The position numbers and the translations under genes were made by a program. DNA of 64,000 nucleotides from an uncultured Lactobacillus sp. (GTDB lineage Bacteria; Bacillota; Bacilli; Lactobacillales; Lactobacillaceae). The notes beneath the pieces were generated by a model. The model searched no databases. It was not told the origin of the DNA and saw only the letters and a list, made by a program, of their open reading frames with translations. Each line of letters opens with the position of its first letter. The first letter of the stretch is position 1. Shown here piece after piece: positions 48,075 through 56,956 of this stretch. Location: positions 1-64,000 of the forward strand of contig CALFSK010000021.1 in the NCBI GenBank assembly GCA_937916845.1, read 5' to 3'.

Positions 48075-49442
48075 ATGCCACTCGATCGTCAATCACCAGT
48101 TCCATTATACTTACAGTTATATCACCAATTACGTGATGATTATGATCCACAACAATCAGCCCATCAACGGCTGTGGTCAATTCGTAAGATGGCGCAAAAC
48201 TTGGGCGTCTCTAAGACAACGGTCGAACAAGCTTATGAGCAGTTATTAGCTGAAGGTTACGTGTATACGGTTCCGGGAAGCGGCTATTTTTATAATGATA
48301 TTCAGCATTGGCCTAGAACCGCGACAAAGGATACGCCACACCAGCAGGCTACTCCTGTTAAGCCTTGTCAGTATGATTTTCGTTATGGTGTCAGCCAGTT
48401 GTTAAAGCCGAGCTGGAATGCTTGGAAAAAGGCTGTCAGGGAAGCCTTGCGTCAACTAGAACAGGGGCCGACCGCGGTGACCCCCGATGCACAAGGATCG
48501 TTAGCGTTGCGTGAACACTTAGTGACTTACTTAAAAACCAGCCGGGGGGTCCACTGCACGGCTGATCAGATCGTGATTACGAATGGGTCCAAAGCTGGGC
48601 TCAGTTTATTACTTAGCGTGTTACCGCGCGGAACGGTCGGCATCGAAAACCCGGGCTACCGGGGACTCACAAGGTTAGCAGCTAGTTATGGGCACACCAC
48701 AACGGCGATACCCGTGACTGATCAGGGGATTGATTTGGATGCGGTTGCGCAAGTAGCGCCCGACGTCGTCTACACGACACCATCGCACCAGTTTCCGTTG
48801 GGGTATGTTTTACCAATTTCCAAACGGCTAGCCTTGTTGAACTGGGCCGCGGATCATCAGCGGTTGATTATTGAAGATGATTACGATAGCGAATACCGGT
48901 ATAACGCGCACCCGTTACCGGCGTTGCAATCGCTAGACACCGGCGACCGGGTGGCATACTTGGGAACCTTCTCGCGTGGCATCGACCCGACACTGCGCAT
49001 GGGGTACTTAGTCTTGCCCGAGCACTTGGTGCCTGCGTACCACCATTTATATCAATACCGTTCGGGGATGGTAGCCGGATTATTGCAACAGGCGATGGTG
49101 AACTATTTTGAAAATGGGGCGTATTATCGACACCTAAGTCGGAGCCGTGCGACTAACCGGCAAAAGTACCGGTTAGTTTGTGACCAATTGGCACGAACAA
49201 CCAGCATTCAACCCATTGCAACGGGTGCGGGAATCCACATGGTCATTCGTATCCCCAAGGTTGACCAGACATCTTTATTACAACAATTAGCCAAACGAGA
49301 TGTTCGAATCTACCCTTTGGATTCGAATTGGGCGGGGATGCCTAGTCATGATTATTACTTGCTCGGATTTGCTGGCCTTGGGTTGGCAACCCTTGAGGCC
49401 GGTCTCAAACAACTAGTTCAGGTTTGTGATATTAATCAATGA
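48075..49442 (+). CDS. MocR-family (GntR-aminotransferase) regulator lacking the PLP lysine
   Basis: The 455-residue protein joins a GntR winged helix (about 1-75, SIRKMAQNLGVSKTTVEQAY) to a fold type I aminotransferase domain (about 100-450). Most PLP-pocket features are kept: VVYTTPSHQFPLG, IIEDDYDSEYRY and ENPGYRG. The lysine that binds PLP in GTFSK is replaced by arginine (GTFSRGIDPTLRMGY, Arg301, codon CGT at 48975-48977). It may thus bind PLP non-covalently or another ligand. It is divergent from the aminotransferase-dapA operon, the probable target. Start with AAAGGAC. Confidence 0.88.
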   Translation: MPLDRQSPVPLYLQLYHQLRDDYDPQQSAHQRLWSIRKMAQNLGVSKTTVEQAYEQLLAEGYVYTVPGSGYFYNDIQHWPRTATKDTPHQQATPVKPCQYDFRYGVSQLLKPSWNAWKKAVREALRQLEQGPTAVTPDAQGSLALREHLVTYLKTSRGVHCTADQIVITNGSKAGLSLLLSVLPRGTVGIENPGYRGLTRLAASYGHTTTAIPVTDQGIDLDAVAQVAPDVVYTTPSHQFPLGYVLPISKRLALLNWAADHQRLIIEDDYDSEYRYNAHPLPALQSLDTGDRVAYLGTFSRGIDPTLRMGYLVLPEHLVPAYHHLYQYRSGMVAGLLQQAMVNYFENGAYYRHLSRSRATNRQKYRLVCDQLARTTSIQPIATGAGIHMVIRIPKVDQTSLLQQLAKRDVRIYPLDSNWAGMPSHDYYLLGFAGLGLATLEAGLKQLVQVCDINQ

Positions 49443-49472
49443 CCCTGTTTCTGATCTGATAGGAAAATTAAT

Positions 49473-49515
49473 AAAAAAATCCTCCGAATGAAATTTTTCA
49501 TTCGGAGGATTTTTT
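49473..49515. terminator. Bidirectional terminator
   Basis: AAATCCTCCGAATGAAA / TTTCATTCGGAGGATTT stem with A and T runs, between the convergent MocR and zwf genes. Confidence 0.9.
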
Positions 49516-49565
49516 AAGCCAGCCTAATTGGTAATGGCTTAAACATCTTTGTCATTTCGGTAACG

Positions 49566-51050
49566 TTAGGCTTTATAGACCCATTCGTGACCATCTTTTG
49601 CGAGTAATTCGTCAGATGCGGCTGGACCCATGGAACCAGGCCGATAGTTAGGGAAGTCTGGGGTATGTTCATCCCAATACTTCTGAATAACGTCGACAAA
49701 CTTCCAAGAATAGGCAACTTCTTTCCAATGAGTAAAGTTGGTTGCGTCACCATTTAAAGCATCGTGTAATAGGCGCTCGTAAGCTTCAGGACTATTAGCC
49801 GTTGCTGCAGAATCGTGTGCAAAGTTCAACTTAACCGGGGTCGTTGCAAACCCTTGGCCAACGTTTTTGGCGTTCATTTGAAGTTCAACACCCTCAGTAG
49901 GTTCAACGTTAATCGTTAAAACGTTAGGGACCAAATGGGCGTCAGCATCGTCATTGGCACGGACATCGTCATGATTGAAAATATTGACGATTGGGCGTTT
50001 GAAGACCACGTCGATCCGGGTGAATTTATCAGCTAAACGCTTCCCGGTCCGAACGTAGAATGGGACACCTGACCAGCGGAAGTTGTCGATCATGATCTTG
50101 CCGGCGACAAAGGAATCCGTATTGGAATCTGGGTTAATTTTATCTTCATTCCGGTAAGCTTGAACGTCACCATCAGCACCGTATTGACCACGGACAAAGT
50201 TAGTGGCAACTTCTTCTGGTTTGAGTGGCCGCAAGCTCCGTAAAGCCTTGACCTTTTCCACGTCGATATCTTTTTCAGTAAATTCGACGGGTTGATCCAT
50301 CGTTAAGAGACTCAAAATTTGTAAGATGTGGTTTTGAACCATGTCACGGAGAGCCCCACTGTTGTCGTAGTAAACGGCCCGTTCCTCAACACCCAACTTT
50401 TCACTTAAAGTGACCTGAATGTTAGAAATGTAACGGTTGTTCCATAACGATTCCCAAATATTATTGCCAAAACGAATGGCCGAAATATTTTGAATCATTT
50501 CCTTACCTAAGTAATGGTCGATCCGATAGATTTGGTCTTCGTTGAAAGTGGCTGTCAATTGATCATTCAATTCCTTGGCACTTTCAAAGTCGTGACCAAA
50601 TGGTTTTTCGATGATGACCCGGTTAAAGCCGTTGGGGGTTAAGATATTTTCAGAACGTAAGTGTTGGGCAATGGTGCCAAAGAAGTTAGGTGCCATTGCC
50701 AAATAAAAGATCCGGTTTCCTTGGAGACCGTATTGCGCATCCAATTTTTCGGATAGCTTCTTTAAAGTGACGTAATGTTGAGCGTCGGTCACATCGTGTG
50801 ACTGGTAATAAAAGTGGTCTGCAAACTTAGCAACCATTGCAGGATCTGCGTTGAGACTAGCCAAGGAATCGGTAATGACACCGTGATAGTGTTCATCAGT
50901 CCATGGTCGCCGAGCAGTACCAATTACGGCGAAGTGTTCCTGCAAATAGCCCTTCTGATAAAGTTTGAATAGGGAAGGATAAAGCTTCCGTTGGGCCAAG
51001 TCACCAGTACCACCAAAAATGGTGAATAAGGCAATTTTTTCTTTACTCAT
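49566..51050 (-). CDS. zwf: Glucose-6-phosphate 1-dehydrogenase
   Basis: Zwf oxidises glucose 6-phosphate with NADP. The 494-residue protein has the nucleotide motif TIFGGTGDLAQRKLYPS, YRIDHYLGKE (active-site signature with the substrate-binding Lys), and VIIEKPFGHD. Its length is normal. The ATG at 51050 with GAAGGT upstream is preferred to the TTG one codon before. It feeds the oxidative pentose phosphate route, whose product xylulose 5-phosphate is the substrate of phosphoketolase encoded at 61.5 kb. It is monocistronic here. Confidence 0.96.
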   Translation of the reverse strand: MSKEKIALFTIFGGTGDLAQRKLYPSLFKLYQKGYLQEHFAVIGTARRPWTDEHYHGVITDSLASLNADPAMVAKFADHFYYQSHDVTDAQHYVTLKKLSEKLDAQYGLQGNRIFYLAMAPNFFGTIAQHLRSENILTPNGFNRVIIEKPFGHDFESAKELNDQLTATFNEDQIYRIDHYLGKEMIQNISAIRFGNNIWESLWNNRYISNIQVTLSEKLGVEERAVYYDNSGALRDMVQNHILQILSLLTMDQPVEFTEKDIDVEKVKALRSLRPLKPEEVATNFVRGQYGADGDVQAYRNEDKINPDSNTDSFVAGKIMIDNFRWSGVPFYVRTGKRLADKFTRIDVVFKRPIVNIFNHDDVRANDDADAHLVPNVLTINVEPTEGVELQMNAKNVGQGFATTPVKLNFAHDSAATANSPEAYERLLHDALNGDATNFTHWKEVAYSWKFVDVIQKYWDEHTPDFPNYRPGSMGPAASDELLAKDGHEWVYKA

Positions 51051-51189
51051 CAATGTACCTTCTTTACTAAAATATTATTTATAAAGTGACGCTTAGTTGA
51101 AGTTAAATGTAAAAGCTACCATTACTAATATTAAGCAATTAGCATCATCGGTCAATTATAAAGCATTATTAAGGTTAACCTTAGTTGAC

Positions 51190-51537
51190 CTAGTGAGTGG
51201 TGTCATTCGGAAAAGCATGCCGGAGTTCTCGTTCGGTAGCAACGTTTTGAATGATTAATCCCAGACCTAAGGCAATTGCTTGTACATTAAAACTTTGTAA
51301 CCACGCGATGTTCAGTAGTCCGCCCGCAACGGCGCCGACGAAAAGAATGGTGAAGATTTCAATGCCAAACATGGAATAAAATTGTTGAGCAAATCGCCAA
51401 GTTTCTTCGTTCTTGATGGCACGGCGGGACATGTATCCTGCTAGTGAACGCATCTTGGGCATGCGAATGCGTTGATAGATCCAGATGATTAAAATGACTA
51501 AAAAGCCAGCTGCTAAGCCAAAGCTATTTGTCGACAT
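51190..51537 (-). CDS. SdpI-like small membrane protein
   Basis: The 115-residue protein has an N-terminal hydrophobic helix (FGLAAGFLVILIIWIYQRI), a stretch SRRAIKNEETWRFAQQFY that resembles the NEETW motif of the SdpI/immunity family, and two further helices (about 60-85 and 85-105). SdpI proteins give immunity to killing factors or signal envelope state, but this assignment rests on one motif. No toxin gene adjoins it. The ribosome site AGGTGAC is well placed. Confidence 0.6.
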   Translation of the reverse strand: MSTNSFGLAAGFLVILIIWIYQRIRMPKMRSLAGYMSRRAIKNEETWRFAQQFYSMFGIEIFTILFVGAVAGGLLNIAWLQSFNVQAIALGLGLIIQNVATERELRHAFPNDTTH

Positions 51538-51806
51538 ACTGTCACCTCGTTTTTTAAATTAACCAAGTACATAAACTTATTATAACAATCATCGGGGGCG
51601 CTAGTCGACATTCCGGTTTAAAAAACGAAGATTTAAAAATCATTTTTTTATTAATTAATAGGTAGCTAGTTTTAAAAAATTAAGGGTGTTATATTCAAGC
51701 AGAATGACCGGTCGTCAGGATAGGCGAAAGGGGTTCGTGAGCGTATACTGTAGGTTGACCGTGATAATTGAAACTGATTGTACATATTAGTTATTGGTAG
51801 CAAGCT

Positions 51807-51872
51807 ATGACGGTGGACTTTGATCAGTGGGTCGATTTTTTAAAAAGGACTAATCTCGATTGGAAATCATAG
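51807..51872 (+). CDS. Possible 21-residue leader peptide before the efflux pump
   Basis: The 51541-51890 gap (350 bases) holds no larger gene. A short ORF, beginning MTVDFDQWVDFL and ending LDWKS, stops 18 bases before the transporter start. It has no strong ribosome site and may be chance. A TATACT near 51746 lacks a -35. If translated it could be a regulatory leader like those of drug-efflux genes. Confidence 0.2.
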   Translation: MTVDFDQWVDFLKRTNLDWKS

Positions 51873-51890
51873 AAAAAATTGGTGATATGA

Positions 51891-53060
51891 ATGCAAAAAG
51901 AAGTACAGTTACGGTGGCTGTTTTTAGCTAACCTACTAAATAACGCGGGGGCCGCATTCATGTGGCCGTTAACAACGATTTACATGCATAATTATTTGAA
52001 GCAGAGCCTGACCTTTTCAGGGGTTGTCCTGTTTATCATGTCGATGGCGATGATTGGGGGAAATTACGTCGGGGGTCGGTTATTTGATCGCTGGCGGCCT
52101 TACTGGACAGCGATTTTAGGGGCGACAATTTCGACCTTGACCTTAGCAACCTTGATTTTTTGGCATAGCTTGTGGCCGTACGCTGCGGGGTTGATCATTG
52201 TTGGGTTCGGGGATGGTATCAGCATGACCGTCGTTAATTCTTACGCGGCGACCGTCACAACTAAGTCTAACCGTTACGTTTTCAACATGCTCTACATGGC
52301 CTTAAACGTAGGGGTCGTTATCGGGACGTTACTGGTTGGTTACTTACTGGATTTAGGTATCAGTGTCATTTTCACTGTGACAACCATTTGCTATTTAGGG
52401 TTGATTACGATTGTTTTAAGTACGTTCAACGTGGCGCCAGCGACAATGAGCCATGAGTCAAAGCAAACCGCACGGGGGCAAGACACGACACCAAAGAGTC
52501 ACCGGCAATTGATTTGGCTGATTGCACTGATGATTTTTACGATTTATATGAGTTATGCCTTATGGGAAAGTCTTCTCTCCGTGCACATGACGAACCTGGG
52601 GATTCCATTTAAAAATTACAGCGAAGTCTGGACCATCAATGGGTTGCTGATCATTGTTAGTCAGCCAATCGTTTCGTTATTTAACGAACACTTCAAAATT
52701 GGCACGCAAGTTGGGGTTGGGATTACGCTGTTTGCGCTCTCGTTTCTCGGGTTGGTTTTTGCCCGGCAATACATCGATTTCATTATTATTATGGTCGTTT
52801 TGACCATTGGGGAAGTCATCGGGTTGCCAATTGCGCCGGCCTGGGTTGATGATATGGCTGCCAACGACCAGCGTGGTAAGTATCAGGGTCGCTATAACAT
52901 GGCGTTGTCACTAGGACGTGCAATTGGGCCGTTATTTGGTGGGATGATGGTGGCGCAGTTCAGTTATTCCGTCCTGTTCATGACGGTTACCGTCCTAATG
53001 CTTGGGACCTTGGCGTTAGTCTTACTGCGCGCAAAGCGGGAGAAACTGTTGAACGGTTAA
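51891..53060 (+). CDS. MFS multidrug-type transporter
   Basis: The 389-residue membrane protein has 12 predicted segments and begins with an MFS region NNAGAAFMWPLTTIYMHNYL, then GGRLFDRWRPYW (the loop 2-3 MFS motif variant). It resembles MdtG-like drug exporters of lactobacilli. The substrate is unknown. The start is ATG 51891 with GGTGA upstream. It is followed within 50 bases by family B repeat copy 2. Confidence 0.85.
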   Translation: MQKEVQLRWLFLANLLNNAGAAFMWPLTTIYMHNYLKQSLTFSGVVLFIMSMAMIGGNYVGGRLFDRWRPYWTAILGATISTLTLATLIFWHSLWPYAAGLIIVGFGDGISMTVVNSYAATVTTKSNRYVFNMLYMALNVGVVIGTLLVGYLLDLGISVIFTVTTICYLGLITIVLSTFNVAPATMSHESKQTARGQDTTPKSHRQLIWLIALMIFTIYMSYALWESLLSVHMTNLGIPFKNYSEVWTINGLLIIVSQPIVSLFNEHFKIGTQVGVGITLFALSFLGLVFARQYIDFIIIMVVLTIGEVIGLPIAPAWVDDMAANDQRGKYQGRYNMALSLGRAIGPLFGGMMVAQFSYSVLFMTVTVLMLGTLALVLLRAKREKLLNG

Positions 53061-53101
53061 AATAAAGCGTGGGTTAAGCGGCGTAAATTGGGCTTTCTCC
53101 A

Positions 53102-53296
53102 CCCTAAATTTATCCGCTTCGGCGGACACAACTGATGTGCTATGGGGGCCGGCCCCAGCCGAAGTGCGGTCTGCGACCTCGATTCAAAGCCGCCAGCCCA
53201 CGTCTTTGAATCGCCCCGCAATGGTAGTCGACAAAAATCATCGGCTACCATTGCCGACACAGCACATCAATTCTGTCCGCCTTCGCTAAATTTAAC
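53102..53296 (-). repeat. Family B structured repeat, copy 2
   Basis: Inverted relative to copy 1. In its own (minus) direction it has outer arms 53257-53295 and 53104-53144, with ATTGATGTGCTGTG pairing to CATAGCACATCAGTT. It then has three hairpins: AATGGTAG/CTACCATT near 53218-53254, GATTCAAAG/CTTTGAATC near 53181-53212, and GGTCGCAG/CTGGGGCC near 53152-53179. Conserved single-stranded parts such as GTGTCGGCAA, TGCGGGG and CGCAGACCGCA match copy 1. The closing and first stems differ by paired changes. It is not coding; the ORFs across it are unlike any known protein. Confidence 0.8.
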
Positions 53297-53318
53297 TTTC
53301 AATCTTCAGTGTATAACT

Positions 53319-53363
53319 AAAAATACCACTCAGAAACAGGCAATATTTCTGAGTGGTATTTTT
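53319..53363. terminator. Bidirectional terminator
   Basis: AAATACCACTCAGAAA / TTTCTGAGTGGTATTT stem flanked by A and T runs. It ends nrdI (minus) and possibly the transporter (plus). Confidence 0.88.
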
Positions 53364-53372
53364 AATTGGATT

Positions 53373-53846
53373 TTATTTTGTGTAAGCAGTGAGCCGTTCC
53401 TTCATGACGTTGTAGATTCGTTCAGTATCGACGGAAGTACCTCGTAATTCATAATCGGCAATGAAATCAGTATCTAATTGTTCCGCATAACGGCGGGCCG
53501 TTAAGCAATACTGATCGTTGAAGTTACGGTTACCACTACCGACTACCCCTAAGCAGAAGTCAGGATTTTGATCGTAGTTCAGGTATTCACCCAAAACGTT
53601 TGTCATTAACTCTTTGACCCCGTTATCGATACCGTTACCGCCATCTAAATAAGTTGGGACGAATGCGAAGTAGGGCTTGGTTTCAATTTCAAATTCTGAT
53701 TGTTCACTGATTTCCTTGAGGGTGATTAAAGGATTACTTTCGTCAGCAGCGTGCTGAGTCTTGGCGTAATCTTGCATACCCGTTACGAACGAACGGGTGT
53801 TACCTTCAATTGAAATAAAAATAATGTTGATTGTTGATTCACTCAC
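53373..53846 (-). CDS. nrdI: NrdI flavodoxin, ribonucleotide reductase activator
   Basis: NrdI is the flavodoxin that supplies superoxide or oxidant to assemble the manganese cofactor of class Ib ribonucleotide reductase. The 157-residue protein has IEGNTRSF (phosphate loop) and GVVGSGNRNFNDQYCLTARR, the strongly conserved NrdI motif. The GTG at 53846 follows GAGGA by seven bases; the ATG at 53873 precedes that site. It stands apart from nrdE, nrdF and nrdH, none of which is in the window. Confidence 0.9.
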   Translation of the reverse strand: MSESTINIIFISIEGNTRSFVTGMQDYAKTQHAADESNPLITLKEISEQSEFEIETKPYFAFVPTYLDGGNGIDNGVKELMTNVLGEYLNYDQNPDFCLGVVGSGNRNFNDQYCLTARRYAEQLDTDFIADYELRGTSVDTERIYNVMKERLTAYTK

Positions 53847-53985
53847 GGTCAGTTCCTCATTTCTGTTAAACATTTATCCTCAGTTTACGCTGTGGGTAGT
53901 TGATTTGCAAACAACTTCGATGATTAACTGTAAACGCTTCTAACAATTGATGATGTCGATTGAAGGCCTCATCTTTTTGACAATC

Positions 53986-54024
53986 AAAAAGGCGCCTGAG
54001 ATAGTTATCTCAAACGCCTAAAGG
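53986..54024 (-). terminator. Rho-independent terminator
   Basis: On the minus strand GGCGTTTGAGATAA / ATCTCAGGCGCC with a CTTTTTG tail. It ends the CorC-like gene. The rest of 53874-53985 holds the nrdI promoter region and a cre-like TGTAAACGCTTCTA (53929, two mismatches). Confidence 0.8.
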
Positions 54025-54025
54025 A

Positions 54026-55408
54026 TTACTGTTTATCTTGATGAGATTCATCGTCAGAACTTGCCGCAACGGTTGGTTGTTTTTCACTGACTTCGAACCA
54101 ATTGATGTAGGCATTTTCAAAGTCCAATGCCTTAAAGTTAAAGTCACCGATTTGAATGGTATCGCCAGCTTGAATTTTAGGGAAGTTATCCAAAATATAA
54201 CCAGTTAAGGTCACCACGTCGGAGTCCTCAAATTCTTGTAAGTCAGTTTTGAAGTACCGTTCAAAATCGTAAATGGTCATCTTACCACTGATTCGGTAAG
54301 TCCCATTGGCTTGCTTATCAATGTATTCATTCGAAACGTTGTCGATTTCATCGTTGACCGTTCCGAATAATTCTTCATAGATATCTTTATCAGTAACGAT
54401 CCCACTAGTCCCACCGTATTCATCAACAACGACGACGATTGGCGTCTGTTTGTCGATCATCTTTTGTAAGATGGCTTGGATGGGCGTCGTTTCAGGAATC
54501 GTAATGATGTTACGTAAAACCTTATTGACCCGAATATCGTCATCAACTTCGCCTTGACGAATCAAGTCATAGTTATAAACGTAACCTAAAATCTTATCTT
54601 TATCATTATTGGCGACAACGGGAAGTCGGCTGAAACGCTTTTGTAAGTAAACTCGAATTGCCTGTTTAACCGTGTCATTGATATCAATCACAACCAATTG
54701 TGTCCGGTCAATCATAATATCCTTAGCAATCTTGTCGTTAAATTCAAACGCCCGTTCCATATAAAGGTAATCGTCACGTTCCAATTCACCGCCAGAAACG
54801 GCATTCCGGGAGAGGTTGAGAATTTCAGCCTGTGAGTAGACATCGTTGTCTTCGTTAGCAACCGGAATCCCCAACATTTTAACAACACCGGAGGAGGAGA
54901 CGTTTAATAACCAGACGAATGGGTAAAAGATAACGTGGAACCACCGCAATGGTGTGGTGATGACAGCCATAACTTTTAGTGGCATATCAATCGCAATATT
55001 TTTCGGTACGATTTCCGTTAACACCACTTCTAAGTAAGTTAGGATGAAAACCCCAAGGATAATACTAATTGCCCGTAAAACGGAAGTGGCGATTGAAAGG
55101 TTGAAGAGGGCGAGCAGCTGCAGGACAAAGTGTTCCGTAGTTTGCTCACCAATCCACCCTAAGATGATCCCAGCTAAGGAAACCCCAACTTGGGTCGTTG
55201 ACAGGTATTCATTTAAGTTGTGGACCATGTGGAGGGAGGTTGCAATCCGCTTAGAAGGTTTATCGCGCTTCTTTTGTTCTTCTTCTAAGGCACTAGGGCG
55301 CGTCTGAACTAGCGCAAATTCACAGGCCACAAAGAAGGCGGCAACACAAAATGTGATGACAATAATGACTAAATTAAAAATTATCTGGCCATTGTCCATT
55401 GAGTCCAA
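54026..55408 (-). CDS. CNNM/CorC-type membrane protein (DUF21-CBS-CorC_HlyC)
   Basis: The protein has an N-terminal DUF21 membrane domain with three to four helices (about 1-190), a CBS pair (about 205-335, with VDEYGGTSGIVTDKDIYEEL) and a C-terminal CorC_HlyC domain (about 350-435). Such proteins are often called hemolysins but are thought to act in magnesium or cobalt export. The open frame starts at 55423 with ATGAGGAAT, whose AGGA is better read as a ribosome site; TTG at 55408 (eight bases on) and ATG 55399 are the likely starts. The length from 55408 is about 460 residues. Confidence 0.87.
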   Translation of the reverse strand: MDSMDNGQIIFNLVIIVITFCVAAFFVACEFALVQTRPSALEEEQKKRDKPSKRIATSLHMVHNLNEYLSTTQVGVSLAGIILGWIGEQTTEHFVLQLLALFNLSIATSVLRAISIILGVFILTYLEVVLTEIVPKNIAIDMPLKVMAVITTPLRWFHVIFYPFVWLLNVSSSGVVKMLGIPVANEDNDVYSQAEILNLSRNAVSGGELERDDYLYMERAFEFNDKIAKDIMIDRTQLVVIDINDTVKQAIRVYLQKRFSRLPVVANNDKDKILGYVYNYDLIRQGEVDDDIRVNKVLRNIITIPETTPIQAILQKMIDKQTPIVVVVDEYGGTSGIVTDKDIYEELFGTVNDEIDNVSNEYIDKQANGTYRISGKMTIYDFERYFKTDLQEFEDSDVVTLTGYILDNFPKIQAGDTIQIGDFNFKALDFENAYINWFEVSEKQPTVAASSDDESHQDKQ

Positions 55409-55509
55409 AGAAACATTCCTCATTTCATTTATATAGTTACTCTAAGTATAACGCGAAGTAGCTAATATTATAAGGATAGTTGAGATATTTTGCAATCGAT
55501 GAAAGATGT

Positions 55510-55538
55510 TTAACGTTTACCGTTAATGGTGCTAAACT
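55510..55538 (+). promoter_or_regulatory. Promoter of the 55572-hsp20 unit
   Basis: TTAACG (55510-55515), a 17-base spacer and TAAACT (55533-55538) form a moderate sigma-A promoter 34 bases before the first gene. No CIRCE or CtsR-type repeat is evident. Confidence 0.5.
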
Positions 55539-55571
55539 AAGAGTATACCAAGTAAAGGGAGATCTTTTGTG

Positions 55572-55910
55572 ATGCCAGTAGAAACGAAAACTAAGATTCA
55601 TGAGGATTCGAAGAAATTGGTTTATCAAGATAGTGATGTCAAAAAAGCGATGGATTTAATTCGTGACCATGGTTACGTGACCCGTGCTGACTTTAACCAA
55701 ATGGATGATGAAGACTGGGCAGAAGGCTTCAATAAGAAGGTTTCTGACGCCTTTTTAAAGGTTGATGGCGAAGACCCATACATCTACTTTGAACAATTTG
55801 ATTTTAAGGGCGGCGACATTGATTCAATCATCTTTGATATGGATCAAGTTGGAACGCGTGACCATGCCTTACAATTACTTGCAGGAGCCATTCATCAGAC
55901 GGCTTACTAA
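55572..55910 (+). CDS. Hypothetical acidic protein
   Basis: The 112-residue protein is not a family I recognise. It is acidic, with no signal or membrane segment, and has a helix-rich start (VKKAMDLIRDHGYVTRADFN) and the stretch DPYIYFEQFDFKGGDI. An AAAGGGAG ribosome site precedes GTG 55569 and ATG 55572; the ATG is preferred. The hsp20 gene begins 23 bases later without a promoter, so the two are probably one operon, hinting at a stress-linked role. Confidence 0.65.
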   Translation: MPVETKTKIHEDSKKLVYQDSDVKKAMDLIRDHGYVTRADFNQMDDEDWAEGFNKKVSDAFLKVDGEDPYIYFEQFDFKGGDIDSIIFDMDQVGTRDHALQLLAGAIHQTAY

Positions 55911-55933
55911 ATTATTGATACGGAGGGGTTAAC

Positions 55934-56356
55934 ATGCGCCAATACGATCTTGAACGTCAGATTCGCGATTTGTTACCAGTGAAAATTTTAAAACGAGCTC
56001 ACGATGAGGTTGAAAACGCCTTGAATGCTCGGTTGGTGATGCGGACAGACGTTGTGGCCCACGATGATGATTATACCGTTACGGCTGAATTACCCGGTTT
56101 TGATAAGGATGCCATTACGGTAAAATACCACGATAACGTGTTAACCATTAGCGCAAACCAGTCGCACGAAGACGCGGCCCGTAACGACGATGAACGCATT
56201 GTTCACCGTGAACGGACAGCGACTACGTTGACACGACAATTCCGTATTCAAGGTATTATTAAGGACCAGATTCAAGCCCATTATCAAGACGGTTTATTGA
56301 CCGTGACCTTACCAAAAAAGGTCAGTGATGATGCCGGGCGAATCGAAATCCAGTAA
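55934..56356 (+). CDS. hsp20: Small heat-shock protein, Hsp20/alpha-crystallin
   Basis: The 140-residue chaperone holds unfolding proteins in an ATP-independent way. The alpha-crystallin domain (about 35-135) has DYTVTAELPGFDKDAITVKY, later ITRQFRIQGIIKD-like strands (LTRQFRIQG), and DGLLTVTLPKK near the C-terminus. GGAGGGG is the ribosome site. No CIRCE element is visible, so control may be by CtsR, sigma factors or read-through from the 55510 promoter. The C-terminal I-x-I motif is only weakly suggested (RIEIQ). Confidence 0.92.
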   Translation: MRQYDLERQIRDLLPVKILKRAHDEVENALNARLVMRTDVVAHDDDYTVTAELPGFDKDAITVKYHDNVLTISANQSHEDAARNDDERIVHRERTATTLTRQFRIQGIIKDQIQAHYQDGLLTVTLPKKVSDDAGRIEIQ

Positions 56357-56378
56357 CCCCTAGTTGAAAATAACAGTC

Positions 56379-56415
56379 AAAAAACAGTCATCAGTATTTT
56401 TGATGGCTGTTTTTT
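56379..56415. terminator. Bidirectional terminator
   Basis: AAAAACAGTCATCA / TGATGGCTGTTTTT stem between convergent hsp20 and the next small gene, with flanking A and T runs. Confidence 0.87.
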
Positions 56416-56442
56416 AGTCGCATTTTATTGATATCGCTTGTG

Positions 56443-56811
56443 TTAGTCTTTTGCAGTGGTGTCGCTGTCGTCAGTTGCTTTGTCAGCTTCCTTGTTGGCA
56501 TCTGAGATGCTCATTTGAATGGTCCGGGGACGGTCTTTAAAGATAATGATCGTGCCCTTACCAAGGAAGTTTTTGGGGCCGTCATAGGCCATTTCATATT
56601 CGTTGGCAAATGAACCAGCCTTTTGTAGGGTCATGAAAAAGATCTTATCATCTTCATAGTCATCACTAAACATAACGGCCATCGTCGAATCAATCAATAA
56701 CTTTTCTGAGCGCATGGCTTTTAGTCGGTCCCATAAACCGGCAATTACAGCTTGAGGAATTCGTTCCTTAACATCGTCACCAACGCGGAGTTTCTTTGTC
56801 ATTTCGTACAT
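56443..56811 (-). CDS. Hypothetical protein, weakly DUF960-like
   Basis: The 122-residue cytoplasmic protein starts MYEMTKKLRVGDDVKERIP and continues GLWDRLKAM, a pattern loosely like DUF960, but the rest does not match convincingly. The C-terminus is charged and low complexity (rich in Lys, Asp, Ala, Ser). The AGGT site is about ten bases before the ATG; an in-frame ATG four codons on is possible. Function is unknown. Confidence 0.55.
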   Translation of the reverse strand: MYEMTKKLRVGDDVKERIPQAVIAGLWDRLKAMRSEKLLIDSTMAVMFSDDYEDDKIFFMTLQKAGSFANEYEMAYDGPKNFLGKGTIIIFKDRPRTIQMSISDANKEADKATDDSDTTAKD

Positions 56812-56900
56812 ATTAAATCGGACCTACTTTTCTAATTATTTGTTGCAACCCATAAATAATACCATATTCTTAATAAGAACTGGTTTTGAAGCTCACCTAG

Positions 56901-56929
56901 TTTACAAGACTAGATAATCTGTATATAAT
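56901..56929 (+). promoter_or_regulatory. Sigma-A promoter of the DUF1836 gene
   Basis: TTTACA (56901-56906), a 17-base spacer and a perfect TATAAT (56924-56929), ending 27 bases before the ATG. Confidence 0.75.
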
Positions 56930-56956
56930 AATACTAATATGTTAGGAGGGGTTCGG

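Noticed and set aside
53142-53447. ORF of 101 residues overlapping family B copy 2
   Set aside because: It runs through a structured repeat and a terminator, has no ribosome site and no recognisable protein features. The repeat explains the sequence.
53929-53942. cre-like site before nrdI
   Set aside because: Two mismatches to consensus at conserved positions, so not counted as a cre site.
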